Of a stretch of 30,099 bases of DNA, positions 7,302 through 15,690 are shown piece by piece. The DNA lies in NCBI GenBank assembly GCA_964423505.1, contig CAYREX010000023.1, positions 1 through 30,099 on the forward strand, given 5' to 3'. Both the position numbers and the translations under genes were made by a program. The notes below the pieces were generated by a model. It was given only the letters and a program-made list of their open reading frames with translations. It had not been told where the DNA came from and did not search any database. Position 1 is the stretch's first letter; each line of letters starts with the position of its first letter. Source of the stretch: CAYREX01 sp964423505. GTDB taxonomy: Bacteria > Fermentibacterota > Fermentibacteria > Fermentibacterales > JCC-6.

Positions 7302-9782
7302 ATGCCAGCTCTGACAGCCATAGCGCTAACCCTCGTCGCGGTCCTGCCTCCGGAGGGTCCGGCCGGCAGGTCCATGCTGGAGACCACCGGCGGCGCTGCT
7401 CCAGCCGCTGCGGTCCTGGTGGAGATGGCGCCGCGGACCGTCTCCAGGAGCGACTCCGACGTGGCCGTGGTGGTGGCTGCCGGCCTGGCCGACGACCTCG
7501 CCCCGGAGATAGAGAGGCTCAGGGTCGACCTCCAGGCGGAGGGCTGGAACGTAACCGTCAGCTCGATGTCCGGCGGGACGGCCGAGGACCTCAGGAGCTA
7601 CCTCGCCGGTGTCCAGGGCCTTGACGGCGCCATCCTGATCGGCTCGCTGCCCGCCGCGTGGTACGAGATGAACGAGTGGGGGGGCAAGCACGAGGAGTTC
7701 CCCCTGGACCTCTACCTGATGGACCTGGACGGGAGCTGGACGGACGCCGATGCCGACGGCCTCCTCGACGGCCACACGGGCGACCGGGGGGCCGAGATAT
7801 GGATAGGACGCATCGACGCATCCGCCATCGAGTGGGGCAACGAGCTGGCCCTGCTCCGCGACTACCTCACCGCCAACCACCTCTACAGGACCGGCTCGCT
7901 GTCCGTGCCGCCCAGGGCGCTCTCATTCGTGGACGACGACTGGAGCAGCTGGTACGGCGGATGCGGCCTCGGGAGCATCTACGGCGACCTGACCGTTGTC
8001 GGCGACGAGGCCCAGACCACGGCGGCGGAGTACCGCGAGAGGCTCGGAGCCGGCTACGAGTTCGTCCACCTGATGGCACACTCGTCACCGTGGGGGCACA
8101 CCTTCAAGGTGCCCTACGGCTACGGTGGCACCATGATGGCCCCGGAGATATCCGAGATAAACCCGGCCACGGTCTTCGTCCAGCTCTTCGCCTGCTCCAA
8201 CTGCAGGTGGACCGAGCCGGGCTGCCTCGGCAACTGGTACCTGTTCGGTACGGATACCGGGCTCCTGGCCGTGGGCGCCACGAAGACCGGCTCCATGCTG
8301 GAGTTCGAGGAGTTCTACGAGCCCATCGGCGAAGGGCAGGTGCCCGGCAAGGCCTTCGTCTCCTGGTTCAACGCCGTGGGGATACACGACCCGCCCTGGC
8401 ACTACGGCTGCGTGCTCCTGGGTGACCCCACCCTGATGCCGCTCTCCGGAAGGGAGAGGCTCGGCGCGGCCCTCCCGGGGGTCGCCGGACCTCACAGGGA
8501 GCACGTCCGCGTCTCCACCAGCCCCCACTCCGACTGCTTCCCGGTCTGCGTCTCCGCGGGAGGCAGCGTCTACGTGGCCTGGCTGACCGGGGACAACGGC
8601 AGGCTGGACGTGGCCGCACGCGAGTGGGACGGCGAGTCCTGGAGCGGCGCGTACACCGTTGATGCCGACGAGTACTGGGACGTGACCCCCTGCCTGGCGC
8701 TGGACGGCGAGGGCGACCCCTGGCTCGCCTGGGCCGACTTCGACTACGGCAGCTACGGCTACAGGATAAAGACCGCCACCGGCCACCGGTTCGGCGACGT
8801 GACCGTCGCGGCGTCCGGAGACGGCCTGGACGTCGACCCCTGCCTGGCCCACACGGACAGGATGTGGCTCGCCTGGCAGGTCTGGAGACGGGGACAGGGC
8901 GACATCATGGTCAAGTCGCTTGACGGCTCCTTCCCCGAGACCTACCTCTCCGCCCCGGGAGCCGGGGCCTTCTCCCCCACGGCGGCCGCGGGTCCCGGCG
9001 GGATGCTCCACGTCGCATGGGTGGAGACAACCCCCCAGGGGGAGCGCATCATGTGGACGCAGGGGGACGGGGATGGCTTCGGGACGCCCGAGGAGGTCTC
9101 TACCGGCGGATTCTGTCGCTCTCCGGGGCTGTTCGCCGCAGGTGACCGGCTGGTGCTGCTCTGGGAGTCGGGCGGCGAGCAGTCCCGGATACTGGCCAGG
9201 GTCTGGGACGGAGGCGAGTGGGGCGATGCGGAGGAGCTCTACTCCTCCCCGGAGGACCAGGCGTTCTCCCCGGCCTGCGGCCTCTCGCCGCAGGGCGAGG
9301 TCTTCGCGGCATGGCAGGTGGGCGCAGGAACGGACGCTGCGCTGCTGCAGAGCACGCTGACAGGCTCCGGATGGACCGGGCCCGCCGTGCTGGTGGAGAC
9401 CGCCGGCCCCGCCTGGTCACCGGCTCTCTCCGACGGCTTCATCGCCTGGGCGGGTACCGCGGGGGCGGCCTCATGGGATATCTACGCCGAGATGGACGGC
9501 GGAGTCGGCATCGAAGGGGGAGAGGGACCGTCGGCGCCCTCTGTACGTATCCTCCGGAACCCGGTCAGGACGGAGGTCGTCCTGCTGGTGGAGGGGACGG
9601 AAGGCCCGGTAAGCGCCTCCCTGTACGACCTCTCCGGCCGGAGGGTCTCCGAGGTCAGCGCCTCTCCCGATGCCGGGGGTACGATCGCCCTGCCCTGCTC
9701 CGGCCTACCCTCCGGCGTCTACTCCGTGAGGGTGGAGAGCGGCGGTGAGCTGACCACGGGGCTGGTGACGCTGCTGAGGTAG
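7302..9782 (+). CDS. Secreted C25-like (gingipain-type) cysteine peptidase with a T9SS type A sorting domain
   Basis: The 826-residue protein starts with a short hydrophobic leader (residues 1-22), though the signal peptide is not classic. Residues ~50-385 match the C25 fold: VAVVVAAGLADDLAPEIERL, DGAILIGSLPA, an Asp-rich calcium-loop-like DADADGLLDGHTGDRGAEIWIGRID, FVHLMAHSSPWGH (His 256/260 candidates), VFVQLFACSNC (Cys 298 candidate) and the closing LLGDPTLMPL typical of C25 proteins. Residues ~400-740 contain repeats of the type VYVAWLTGDNGRLDV, DPWLAWADFDYG and RMWLAWQVWRRGQGD, likely a beta-propeller. Residues ~745-826 form a Por_Secre_tail: ILRNPVRTEVVLLVE, ASLYDLSGRRVSEV and PSGVYSVRVESG. 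Export through the type IX system to the surface is therefore expected. Catalysis is uncertain because the His and Cys surroundings differ from gingipains. Start ATG 7302 has AAGGTGA upstream. Confidence 0.8.
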   Translation: MPALTAIALTLVAVLPPEGPAGRSMLETTGGAAPAAAVLVEMAPRTVSRSDSDVAVVVAAGLADDLAPEIERLRVDLQAEGWNVTVSSMSGGTAEDLRSYLAGVQGLDGAILIGSLPAAWYEMNEWGGKHEEFPLDLYLMDLDGSWTDADADGLLDGHTGDRGAEIWIGRIDASAIEWGNELALLRDYLTANHLYRTGSLSVPPRALSFVDDDWSSWYGGCGLGSIYGDLTVVGDEAQTTAAEYRERLGAGYEFVHLMAHSSPWGHTFKVPYGYGGTMMAPEISEINPATVFVQLFACSNCRWTEPGCLGNWYLFGTDTGLLAVGATKTGSMLEFEEFYEPIGEGQVPGKAFVSWFNAVGIHDPPWHYGCVLLGDPTLMPLSGRERLGAALPGVAGPHREHVRVSTSPHSDCFPVCVSAGGSVYVAWLTGDNGRLDVAAREWDGESWSGAYTVDADEYWDVTPCLALDGEGDPWLAWADFDYGSYGYRIKTATGHRFGDVTVAASGDGLDVDPCLAHTDRMWLAWQVWRRGQGDIMVKSLDGSFPETYLSAPGAGAFSPTAAAGPGGMLHVAWVETTPQGERIMWTQGDGDGFGTPEEVSTGGFCRSPGLFAAGDRLVLLWESGGEQSRILARVWDGGEWGDAEELYSSPEDQAFSPACGLSPQGEVFAAWQVGAGTDAALLQSTLTGSGWTGPAVLVETAGPAWSPALSDGFIAWAGTAGAASWDIYAEMDGGVGIEGGEGPSAPSVRILRNPVRTEVVLLVEGTEGPVSASLYDLSGRRVSEVSASPDAGGTIALPCSGLPSGVYSVRVESGGELTTGLVTLLR

Positions 9783-9797
9783 GCCCGGCCGGCATCC

Positions 9798-9814
9798 GCC
9801 CTTCCCCGGAGGGC
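9798..9814 (+). terminator. Weak stem-loop after the C25-like gene
   Basis: GCCCT (9798-9802) pairs with AGGGC (9810-9814) across a seven-base loop, followed by a pyrimidine-rich stretch (CCGCTTTCTCT). The short stem and sparse T's make this only a possible terminator. Confidence 0.3.
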
Positions 9815-9879
9815 CCGCTTTCTCTATCGTACTCCGGTGGCGCTCAGGGCGCTTCGTTACGACGAGGAAAGGGGGAGCG

Positions 9880-10374
9880 ATGCCGGGCAGGATGTTCGAC
9901 GACTCCGGGAGGCTGAACATCCCGGACGCTGACAGGAACGGACGGGGGGAGCACATCGGCCCGCCGGTGGTGGTCAACGCGGTCTACTGTCCGGCCGGTC
10001 ACGACCTCGTATCGCTCGACCACGAGGTATCGGGCTTCCCGGCGATAGTCCTCCGCTTCTCCGGCAGGAGGAGCGGCGAAGGCGTCCTGGCCCTCTCGGC
10101 GGTCCACGGTGACACGGCGCACGCGATCGTCAGCGGCAGCGTCCGGCACGGCGAGCCGCTCGACCTCTCCTGCCCCCACTGCGGCGTGGCGCTGGACGTC
10201 CTCGGCGACTGTCCCTGTACCGAGGGGGCCGTCACCCATATGGCGTACCTCTACCCCAGGAAGGACCCGCACCAGGCCATAGCCTTCTGCAACGTCCTGG
10301 ACTGCCCGAACTCCGCGGTCATCCGCTCCGGTGAGGTAATCAGGCGTCATTCGGAGAGGCCCTGGATAGAGTAG
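9880..10374 (+). CDS. Small Cys/His-rich protein of unknown function
   Basis: I do not recognise this 164-residue protein. It has metal-site-like cysteines and histidines in order: AVYCPAGHDLVS (residues ~31-42), SCPHCGVALDVLGDCPC (residues ~94-110), and AFCNVLDCPNS (residues ~145-155). Between them lie a predicted strand-rich stretch and a YLYPRKDP segment. The spacing suggests one or two zinc sites rather than a classic zinc ribbon. It has no membrane segment or signal peptide. The ATG at 9880 is preceded by AAAGGGGGAGCG, a good Shine-Dalgarno, and a second Met lies four codons on. Its last four codons and stop overlap the apparent CTG start of trkH, so it is probably cotranscribed and translationally coupled with the potassium-uptake genes. 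Confidence 0.75.
   Translation: MPGRMFDDSGRLNIPDADRNGRGEHIGPPVVVNAVYCPAGHDLVSLDHEVSGFPAIVLRFSGRRSGEGVLALSAVHGDTAHAIVSGSVRHGEPLDLSCPHCGVALDVLGDCPCTEGAVTHMAYLYPRKDPHQAIAFCNVLDCPNSAVIRSGEVIRRHSERPWIE
10353..10359 (+). promoter_or_regulatory. Ribosome binding site that supports a CTG start for trkH
   Basis: GGAGAGG lies just ahead of CTG 10362, inside the 3' end of the preceding gene. In the trkH frame, between the upstream TGA at 10332 and the ATG at 10602 there is no ATG, GTG or TTG, yet the translated sequence contains a proper TrkH first helix. The GGAG core sits five bases before the CTG. Confidence 0.5.
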
Positions 10375-11864
10375 CCGCACCCCGGGGGCGGAGCCTGGGG
10401 GTCGTCGCAGGCTTCGTCGGCCACCTCCTCGTCATACTCTCCCTGGTACTGCTCCTCCCCCTGCTCTTCTCCCTCCTGACCGGTGACGGCGAGACCCTCC
10501 GCACGAGGCTGGCCTTCGGCGGGACCGCGCTCCTCTCGGCGACCGCAGGCGGAGTCCTGAAGAGGTACTTCGGCGGCCGGACCCCGGACCTCCCCCAGGC
10601 GATGCTCATATGCGCCACCGGATGGCTCGTCCTCTCGGCGGTCGGGGCCATGCCCCTCTGGCTGTCGACCGGGATGAGCTACCTGGACGCCTACTTCGAG
10701 ACGATGAGCGGATTCACCACCACCGGCATAACCCTGATAACCGGCCTGGACGACATGCCCCGCAGCCTCCTGCTCTGGAGGGCCATCACCCAGTGGGTGG
10801 GCGGCCTCGGCATACTCACCTTCTTCCTCGTGGTCACCTCGAGGATACCGGGAGGGCACCTGCTGTACGGGGCGGAGAGCCACAAGATGAGGACCGACCG
10901 GCCGGTCCCCGGCATGGCCCATACCGTCAGGGTGCTCTGGCTCATATACGTGGGGTTCACGGTGATGATAACGCTGCTCCTCCTGCTGGCGGGAGCGGGG
11001 GCCTTCGACAGCGTCTGCCACTCCTTCACCGCCCTCTCCACCGGCGGCTTCTCACCCCACGACGCCAGCGTTGCATGGTTCGCCACAGCTCCCGGCGTCG
11101 ACCACGTTATGGTGGAGTACGTGCTCATCCTGGGGATGCTGCTCGGCGGCCTCAGCTTCCTGGTCCACTTCCGGGTGCTCACCGGCCACCCGAGGGCGCT
11201 GTGGGACAACGCGGAGACCAGGCTCTTCTGGTGGCTGGTCCTTTCGCTGTCCGGGCTGGTGCTGCTGGACCACCTCACCGCCGGCACCGGCTCGGCCGGC
11301 ACGGAGGAGTCGGTGAGGACATCGGTCTTCCAGACGGTGTCGATACTGACCACCACCGGCTTCACCACAAGGGACCTGACCTCCCCGTTCTTCGGGAGCG
11401 TGGGCAGGCAGGCCTTCCTCCTGATGATGGTGGTGGGCGGCTGCGTCGGCTCCACCGCCGGCGGGGTAAAGGTCGGGAGGGTGGACATACTGGGCAGGAT
11501 GGTCGTCACGAGGGTGAGGAAGCTCTACAGGCCGAAGAGGGCGGTCAGCAGGGTGAGGGTCGACGGCAAGCTGCTGGAGTGGGAGGAGGTGCTGCGGGTC
11601 AGCACGGTCTTCACCATCTGGATGGGGCTGCTTCTCGTCGGTGGCGTGATGACCGCCCTGGCCTCCGAGCTGGGCGGCTACGAGTCCTTCTCCGGGATGT
11701 TCAGCGCCATGGGGAACATCGGACCATGCCTGATAAGCGTCGAGGAGATGGCGGGGCTGGCCCCGACCGTGAAGCTGCTCTACATTCTCGGCATGCTGGC
11801 CGGCAGGCTGGAGATACTTCCCGTACTGCTGATGCTCTCCCCGGCGGCATGGCGGAGATGGTGA
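10362..11864 (+). CDS. trkH: Trk-type potassium uptake transmembrane subunit; probable CTG start
   Basis: TrkH forms the K+-conducting channel subunit gated by TrkA. Four P-loops are visible: FETMSGFTTTGITLI, SFTALSTGGFSPHD, FQTVSILTTTGFTTRD and MFSAMGNIGPCLIS, with the selectivity-filter glycines, embedded in about ten helices. Starting at the first ATG (10602) would give 420 residues and lose the first helix and half of the next. The same frame upstream, back to 10335, encodes GFVGHLLVILSLVLLLPLLFS followed by a typical TrkH loop, and aligns in my reading with the N-terminus of known TrkH proteins. No ATG, GTG or TTG exists there, so CTG 10362 with a GGAG Shine-Dalgarno is the best start (500 residues). 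The gene overlaps the previous one by 13 bases and ends 16 bases before trkA. A programmed frameshift fusion with the upstream gene is possible, but no slippery heptamer is seen. Confidence 0.88.
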   Translation: MDRVAAPRGRSLGVVAGFVGHLLVILSLVLLLPLLFSLLTGDGETLRTRLAFGGTALLSATAGGVLKRYFGGRTPDLPQAMLICATGWLVLSAVGAMPLWLSTGMSYLDAYFETMSGFTTTGITLITGLDDMPRSLLLWRAITQWVGGLGILTFFLVVTSRIPGGHLLYGAESHKMRTDRPVPGMAHTVRVLWLIYVGFTVMITLLLLLAGAGAFDSVCHSFTALSTGGFSPHDASVAWFATAPGVDHVMVEYVLILGMLLGGLSFLVHFRVLTGHPRALWDNAETRLFWWLVLSLSGLVLLDHLTAGTGSAGTEESVRTSVFQTVSILTTTGFTTRDLTSPFFGSVGRQAFLLMMVVGGCVGSTAGGVKVGRVDILGRMVVTRVRKLYRPKRAVSRVRVDGKLLEWEEVLRVSTVFTIWMGLLLVGGVMTALASELGGYESFSGMFSAMGNIGPCLISVEEMAGLAPTVKLLYILGMLAGRLEILPVLLMLSPAAWRRW

Positions 11865-11880
11865 CGGAGGGAGGTCCGGG

Positions 11881-12558
11881 ATGCGCATCGTGATCGCCGG
11901 AGCCGGTCTCCTCGGAAGGGAGCTGACGGCGCTGCTCCTCGAGCACGACCACGACGTCGTCGTGGTGGACATGGACAGGGAGGTCTGCGACCTGCTCTAC
12001 GAGAGGACGGGCGCGGTCACGGTCAACGGCAGCGCCACGAGCCTCAGCGTGCTCCGTGACGCGGGCGCTCACCGGGCGGACGTCCTGCTCTGCCTTATGG
12101 GAAGCGACGCCGACAACATAGCCACCGCCATCCTCGCCAGGAGCCTCGGCGTCCCGAGGATACTGGCCAGGATGCGGGACAGGGCGTACGAGCAGGCCTA
12201 CCACATCTCCGGCGTCACCGGCATAGCCCGGGTGACGGAGCTCCTCCTGGACAACCTGCTCACGGAGATAGAGCAGCCCGAGCTGCGGAGGATAATGTCG
12301 CTGGGCGGCGGAGCGGCGCACGTATACGCCGTGCGGGTGCCGGAGGACGCCGACTGCGCCGGCAAGACCGTGCGAGACGTGGCCGGCGGCGGCGATCTCC
12401 CGGAGGAGAGCCTGCTCATGGGAGTCTACCGGGAGGATACGGACAAGTTCTTCATACCCCGGGGCGACTACGTCCTTGAGGTGGGCGACACGGTCTTCGT
12501 CACCTCCCGGGAGAGGGACATCAAGGAAGTGGCGAGGGCGCTCGGGGTAACGGTCTAG
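11881..12558 (+). CDS. trkA: Trk potassium uptake regulatory subunit, single RCK unit (TrkA/KtrA-like)
   Basis: TrkA/KtrA binds nucleotides and gates TrkH on the cytoplasmic side. The 225-residue protein has one RCK_N Rossmann domain: RIVIAGAGLLGRELTALL with the GxGxxG loop at residues 6-11, VVVVDMD with the acidic residue at the end of strand two, and the NGSATSLSVLRDAGAHRADVL stretch. A RCK_C/TrkA_C domain follows (residues ~140-222: DCAGKTVRDV, FIPRGDYVLEVGDTVFVTS). It is half the length of E. coli TrkA, so it should assemble as an octamer like KtrA. The Shine-Dalgarno GGAGG precedes ATG 11881. It lies between trkH (16 bases) and the cyclase gene (8 bases). Confidence 0.94.
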   Translation: MRIVIAGAGLLGRELTALLLEHDHDVVVVDMDREVCDLLYERTGAVTVNGSATSLSVLRDAGAHRADVLLCLMGSDADNIATAILARSLGVPRILARMRDRAYEQAYHISGVTGIARVTELLLDNLLTEIEQPELRRIMSLGGGAAHVYAVRVPEDADCAGKTVRDVAGGGDLPEESLLMGVYREDTDKFFIPRGDYVLEVGDTVFVTSRERDIKEVARALGVTV

Positions 12559-12566
12559 GAGGGGAC

Positions 12567-15500
12567 ATGGGCGGCTCCCCCGGAGAGAGGGAGAGGCTCA
12601 GGGAGGCGATAGACTCCCTGGAGGCGCAGCGGCCGGTCCTGGGCGACTCGGTGGTGGACGCTGCCGTGGAGCCTCTTCTCAAGCTGCTCCAGGAGCTCCC
12701 GGAGCGGAGGACGGACCCGCGCCGGAAGCTGCGCAAGCTCTGCACGGTCCTGTTCGCCGACGTCTCCGGCTTCACCAGCGCATCCGAGTCCACCGACGCG
12801 GAGACGGTGACGGAGGCCATCAACGCCCTCTGGGAACGCCTTGACGGCGTAATCCTCGAGCATGGCGGCTACATAGACAAGCACATGGGTGACGCGGTGA
12901 TGGCGCTCTGGGGCGTGGAGGCAGCCCGGGAGGACGACCCGGAGAGGGCGATCAGGGCGGCCCTCGCCATGCAGGCGGAGCTGGAGCGGGAGGGGCGGGC
13001 GGACACTTCCGAAACACCGGGGCTCCGGGTGAGGATAGGGGTCCACACCGGACCGGTTTTCCTCAGCCCGGTGGGCACCACCGGCGAGTACACGGCCATG
13101 GGGGATACGGTGAACACCGCCTCGAGGCTTCAGGAGTCGGCGCCGGTTGGCGGGGTGCTCGTGTCGGCGGCCTGCAGGAGGCACGTCAGGGGGCTCTTCC
13201 AGCTCCGTGAGGTGCCGCCACTCCCCGTCAAGGGCAAGTCCGAGCCGCTGAAGGCCTGCGAGGTCACGCGGGTGCTCCCGAGGGGGCTCATGCAGGCGAA
13301 CCGGGGCGTGGTGGGCATAGACGCGCCCATGGTCGGCCGGGAAGGCGAGCTCGGCCGCCTGCTCTCGACCTGGCGCAGGTGCGGGGAGGACTCCAGGTGC
13401 AGGGCGGTGGTGCTGGTTGCCGACGCCGGCATCGGGAAGTCCCGCCTGGCCGCCGAGTTCAGGAACGGTCTGGCGGACAGCGGCGAGGGTATGACCCTCC
13501 TGGCCGCCAGGTGCACTCCGGATACCGAGCAGGTGCCCCGGGCGATGCTGCGGAGCATGCTGGCCTTCCACTGCGACATCCGCGAGGACGACCGGCTGGA
13601 GACGGTCCGGGAGAAGCTGGTCGGCGGGCTCTCCGGCCACCTGTCGGAGACCGACGCCCTGCTTGCCGGCCGTTACGCCGGCTTCCATGCCGCCGGGGAG
13701 GAGGAGGAAGCACCTGCCGACGCCCGGAGCGGGAGGGCCTGCCTGCTCGAGCTCCTCGGCAGCCTGGCCTCCTCGGAGAGGACGCTGCTCTGCCTGGAGG
13801 ACCTGCACTGGGCCGACGCCTCCTCCATGGAGCTCCTCGGGGAGCTCACCTCCCTCCTGGACGGGACCGGGACGATGCTCCTGGGGCTTGCCCGACCGGT
13901 CTTCCTGGAGCGGTTCCCGGACTGGGCCCCGGAGCGTTGTGAGACGCTGAGGCTGCGGCCGCTCTCCCCGGGCGAGAGCGGGGAGCTCGTCCGCTCCATA
14001 CTCCGCAAGCTCCCCACACTGCCGGAGAGGGTCGTGGAGCTAGTGGCGGGAGGCGCCGACGGCAACCCCTACTACGTGGAGGAGCTCATCGAGATGCTCG
14101 TGGACAGGGGCGTGATAGTCCGCGGCAGCGACGTCTGGGAGCTGAGGGAGGAGCCGCTGGCGGATTGCCGGGTCCCCGGCACGCTGACCGGCGTGCTCCA
14201 GGCGAGGCTCGACTCCCTCCCCGAGCGGGAGAGGGACCTCCTGCAGAAGGCCTCCGTGGTGGGGAGGGACTTCTGGGACACCGTGCTCGAGCTGCTCTCG
14301 GAGGAGGAGCCGACGGCCCTGGGCACGGACCTCTCCTCCGTGACCAGGAGGGAGCTGGTCACTCCCAGGAAGCCCTCGGAGCTGGCCGGCTCCTCGCAGT
14401 ACAGCTTTCGGCACGCACTGCTGAGGGACGTCACCTACGAGAGCGTGCTCCTCTCCCTGCGCAGGCGGTACCACGCGGTGGTGGCCGACTGGCTGCTCGA
14501 GAACGCCGGCGACCGGGCGCCGGAGTTCGCGCCCCTTCTGGCCGAGCACTACATGCGGGCCGGTCTGCGGGAGCGGGCGGTGCCCTGGCTGCTCCGGAGC
14601 GCCGGGAGCTACAATGCCACAGGCGACTTCAGGGAGGCGCTGGAGGCCTGCGAGACGGCGCTGGAGATAGCCGGCGGGGGCCTCGCGCCGGGGGAGCGAG
14701 CCGCCGCCATGCTCGGCCGCGCCAGGGCGCTGGAGAAGCTCGGACGCTATCGCGAGGCGGAGGGCGTCCTCGAGGCCGTTCTCGATCTCACCGGCAGGGA
14801 GGGCCTCGATTCGCTGCGCTCCGAGGCCCACGGCGTCCTCGCCTGGATATGCAACGTCACCGGCAGGCGAGGCATGATGACCGGGCACGTAAGGGCGGCA
14901 TTCGAGGCGGCCCAGCTCTCCGGCGGGAGGAGGGTCCTGGCCAGGGCGGTGATGCACATGGCCGACCTGGAGGAGGACCGGAGCCCGGAGAGCATCGTCC
15001 CCTACTACGAGAGATGCCTGGCGCTCTACGCCGAGATCGGGGACGACCAGGGCAGGGCCATCACGCTGCTGAACCTCGGCAACTACCTCTGCAGGGCGGG
15101 ACTGCGGGAGGAGGCGGAGAGGGCCTACCGGGAGAGCCGCGGGCTCTACGAGTCCCTGGGCAACCGCTGGGGGCTGGCCAACTGCCTGAACAACCTGGGC
15201 AATATAGCCCTGGAGAGGGAAGAGGCCGACGAGGGGCTCCGTCTCTACCGGGAGAGCCTCGGGCTGGCCGAGTCCATAGGAGACGTGGAGCTGGCGGTCA
15301 TCTGCAACCTCAACCTTGGACGCACGAACCTGGGGACGGGGAACCGGGACTGCGCTCTGGAGCACCTGAGGAGGGCCATCGGGAGGGCGCTGTCGGTGGG
15401 CCTCGTACCGCTTGCGCTGGCAAGCGCCTGTCAGCTCTGCGAGCTGCTCGAGCTGCGGGGGATGGAGCTGGAGGCCGGCTTCGGGCTGACCGCCATACTC

Positions 15501-15680
15501 TCCTCGGACTGCCCCCCGACGGAGGAGGACGCCGCCCGGCTTGCGCGGGAGGCGGAGAGGCTCCTCCGGGGGGCGGACGGAGCGACCCTGGAGCGGATAC
15601 GGGAGAGGGCCGGGGCCATGACGGCGGAGCGGCTCTGCGAGACTCTCCTGGCCTTCGCGGACGGGGCTCGGCTGGAGTAG
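12567..15680 (+). CDS. Class III adenylate cyclase fused to a STAND-type AAA ATPase and TPR repeats
   Basis: The 1037-residue cytoplasmic protein starts with a class III cyclase domain (residues ~55-235). Its metal-binding aspartates are D65 (FADVSGF) and D109 (KHMGDAVMALWG), the adenine-selecting pair is K105 and D180 (MGDTVNTASR), and the transition-state pair is N183 and R187, so adenylate cyclase activity is expected. A P-loop ATPase of the AAA_16/STAND kind follows, with Walker A ADAGIGKSRL (K291) and Walker B LLCLEDLHWAD (residues ~406-416). From about residue 640 to the end are TPR-like repeats, including NLGNYLCRAGLREEAERAY and NLGNIALEREEADEGLRLY. This soluble-cyclase-like architecture is common in bacteria. 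The gene starts 8 bases after trkA behind AGGAGGGG, so it is in the Trk operon. It converges on the membrane fusion protein gene with only 10 bases between stops. Confidence 0.93.
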   Translation: MGGSPGERERLREAIDSLEAQRPVLGDSVVDAAVEPLLKLLQELPERRTDPRRKLRKLCTVLFADVSGFTSASESTDAETVTEAINALWERLDGVILEHGGYIDKHMGDAVMALWGVEAAREDDPERAIRAALAMQAELEREGRADTSETPGLRVRIGVHTGPVFLSPVGTTGEYTAMGDTVNTASRLQESAPVGGVLVSAACRRHVRGLFQLREVPPLPVKGKSEPLKACEVTRVLPRGLMQANRGVVGIDAPMVGREGELGRLLSTWRRCGEDSRCRAVVLVADAGIGKSRLAAEFRNGLADSGEGMTLLAARCTPDTEQVPRAMLRSMLAFHCDIREDDRLETVREKLVGGLSGHLSETDALLAGRYAGFHAAGEEEEAPADARSGRACLLELLGSLASSERTLLCLEDLHWADASSMELLGELTSLLDGTGTMLLGLARPVFLERFPDWAPERCETLRLRPLSPGESGELVRSILRKLPTLPERVVELVAGGADGNPYYVEELIEMLVDRGVIVRGSDVWELREEPLADCRVPGTLTGVLQARLDSLPERERDLLQKASVVGRDFWDTVLELLSEEEPTALGTDLSSVTRRELVTPRKPSELAGSSQYSFRHALLRDVTYESVLLSLRRRYHAVVADWLLENAGDRAPEFAPLLAEHYMRAGLRERAVPWLLRSAGSYNATGDFREALEACETALEIAGGGLAPGERAAAMLGRARALEKLGRYREAEGVLEAVLDLTGREGLDSLRSEAHGVLAWICNVTGRRGMMTGHVRAAFEAAQLSGGRRVLARAVMHMADLEEDRSPESIVPYYERCLALYAEIGDDQGRAITLLNLGNYLCRAGLREEAERAYRESRGLYESLGNRWGLANCLNNLGNIALEREEADEGLRLYRESLGLAESIGDVELAVICNLNLGRTNLGTGNRDCALEHLRRAIGRALSVGLVPLALASACQLCELLELRGMELEAGFGLTAILSSDCPPTEEDAARLAREAERLLRGADGATLERIRERAGAMTAERLCETLLAFADGARLE

Positions 15681-15690
15681 CCGCCGGGGC

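Noticed and set aside
15201..15206. TATATT on the minus strand inside the cyclase gene
   Set aside because: No minus-strand gene begins nearby, so it is likely chance.
12555..15365. Long minus-strand frames (417 and 441 codons) opposite the cyclase gene
   Set aside because: The plus-strand frame has cyclase, ATPase and TPR motifs throughout; the antisense frames have none.
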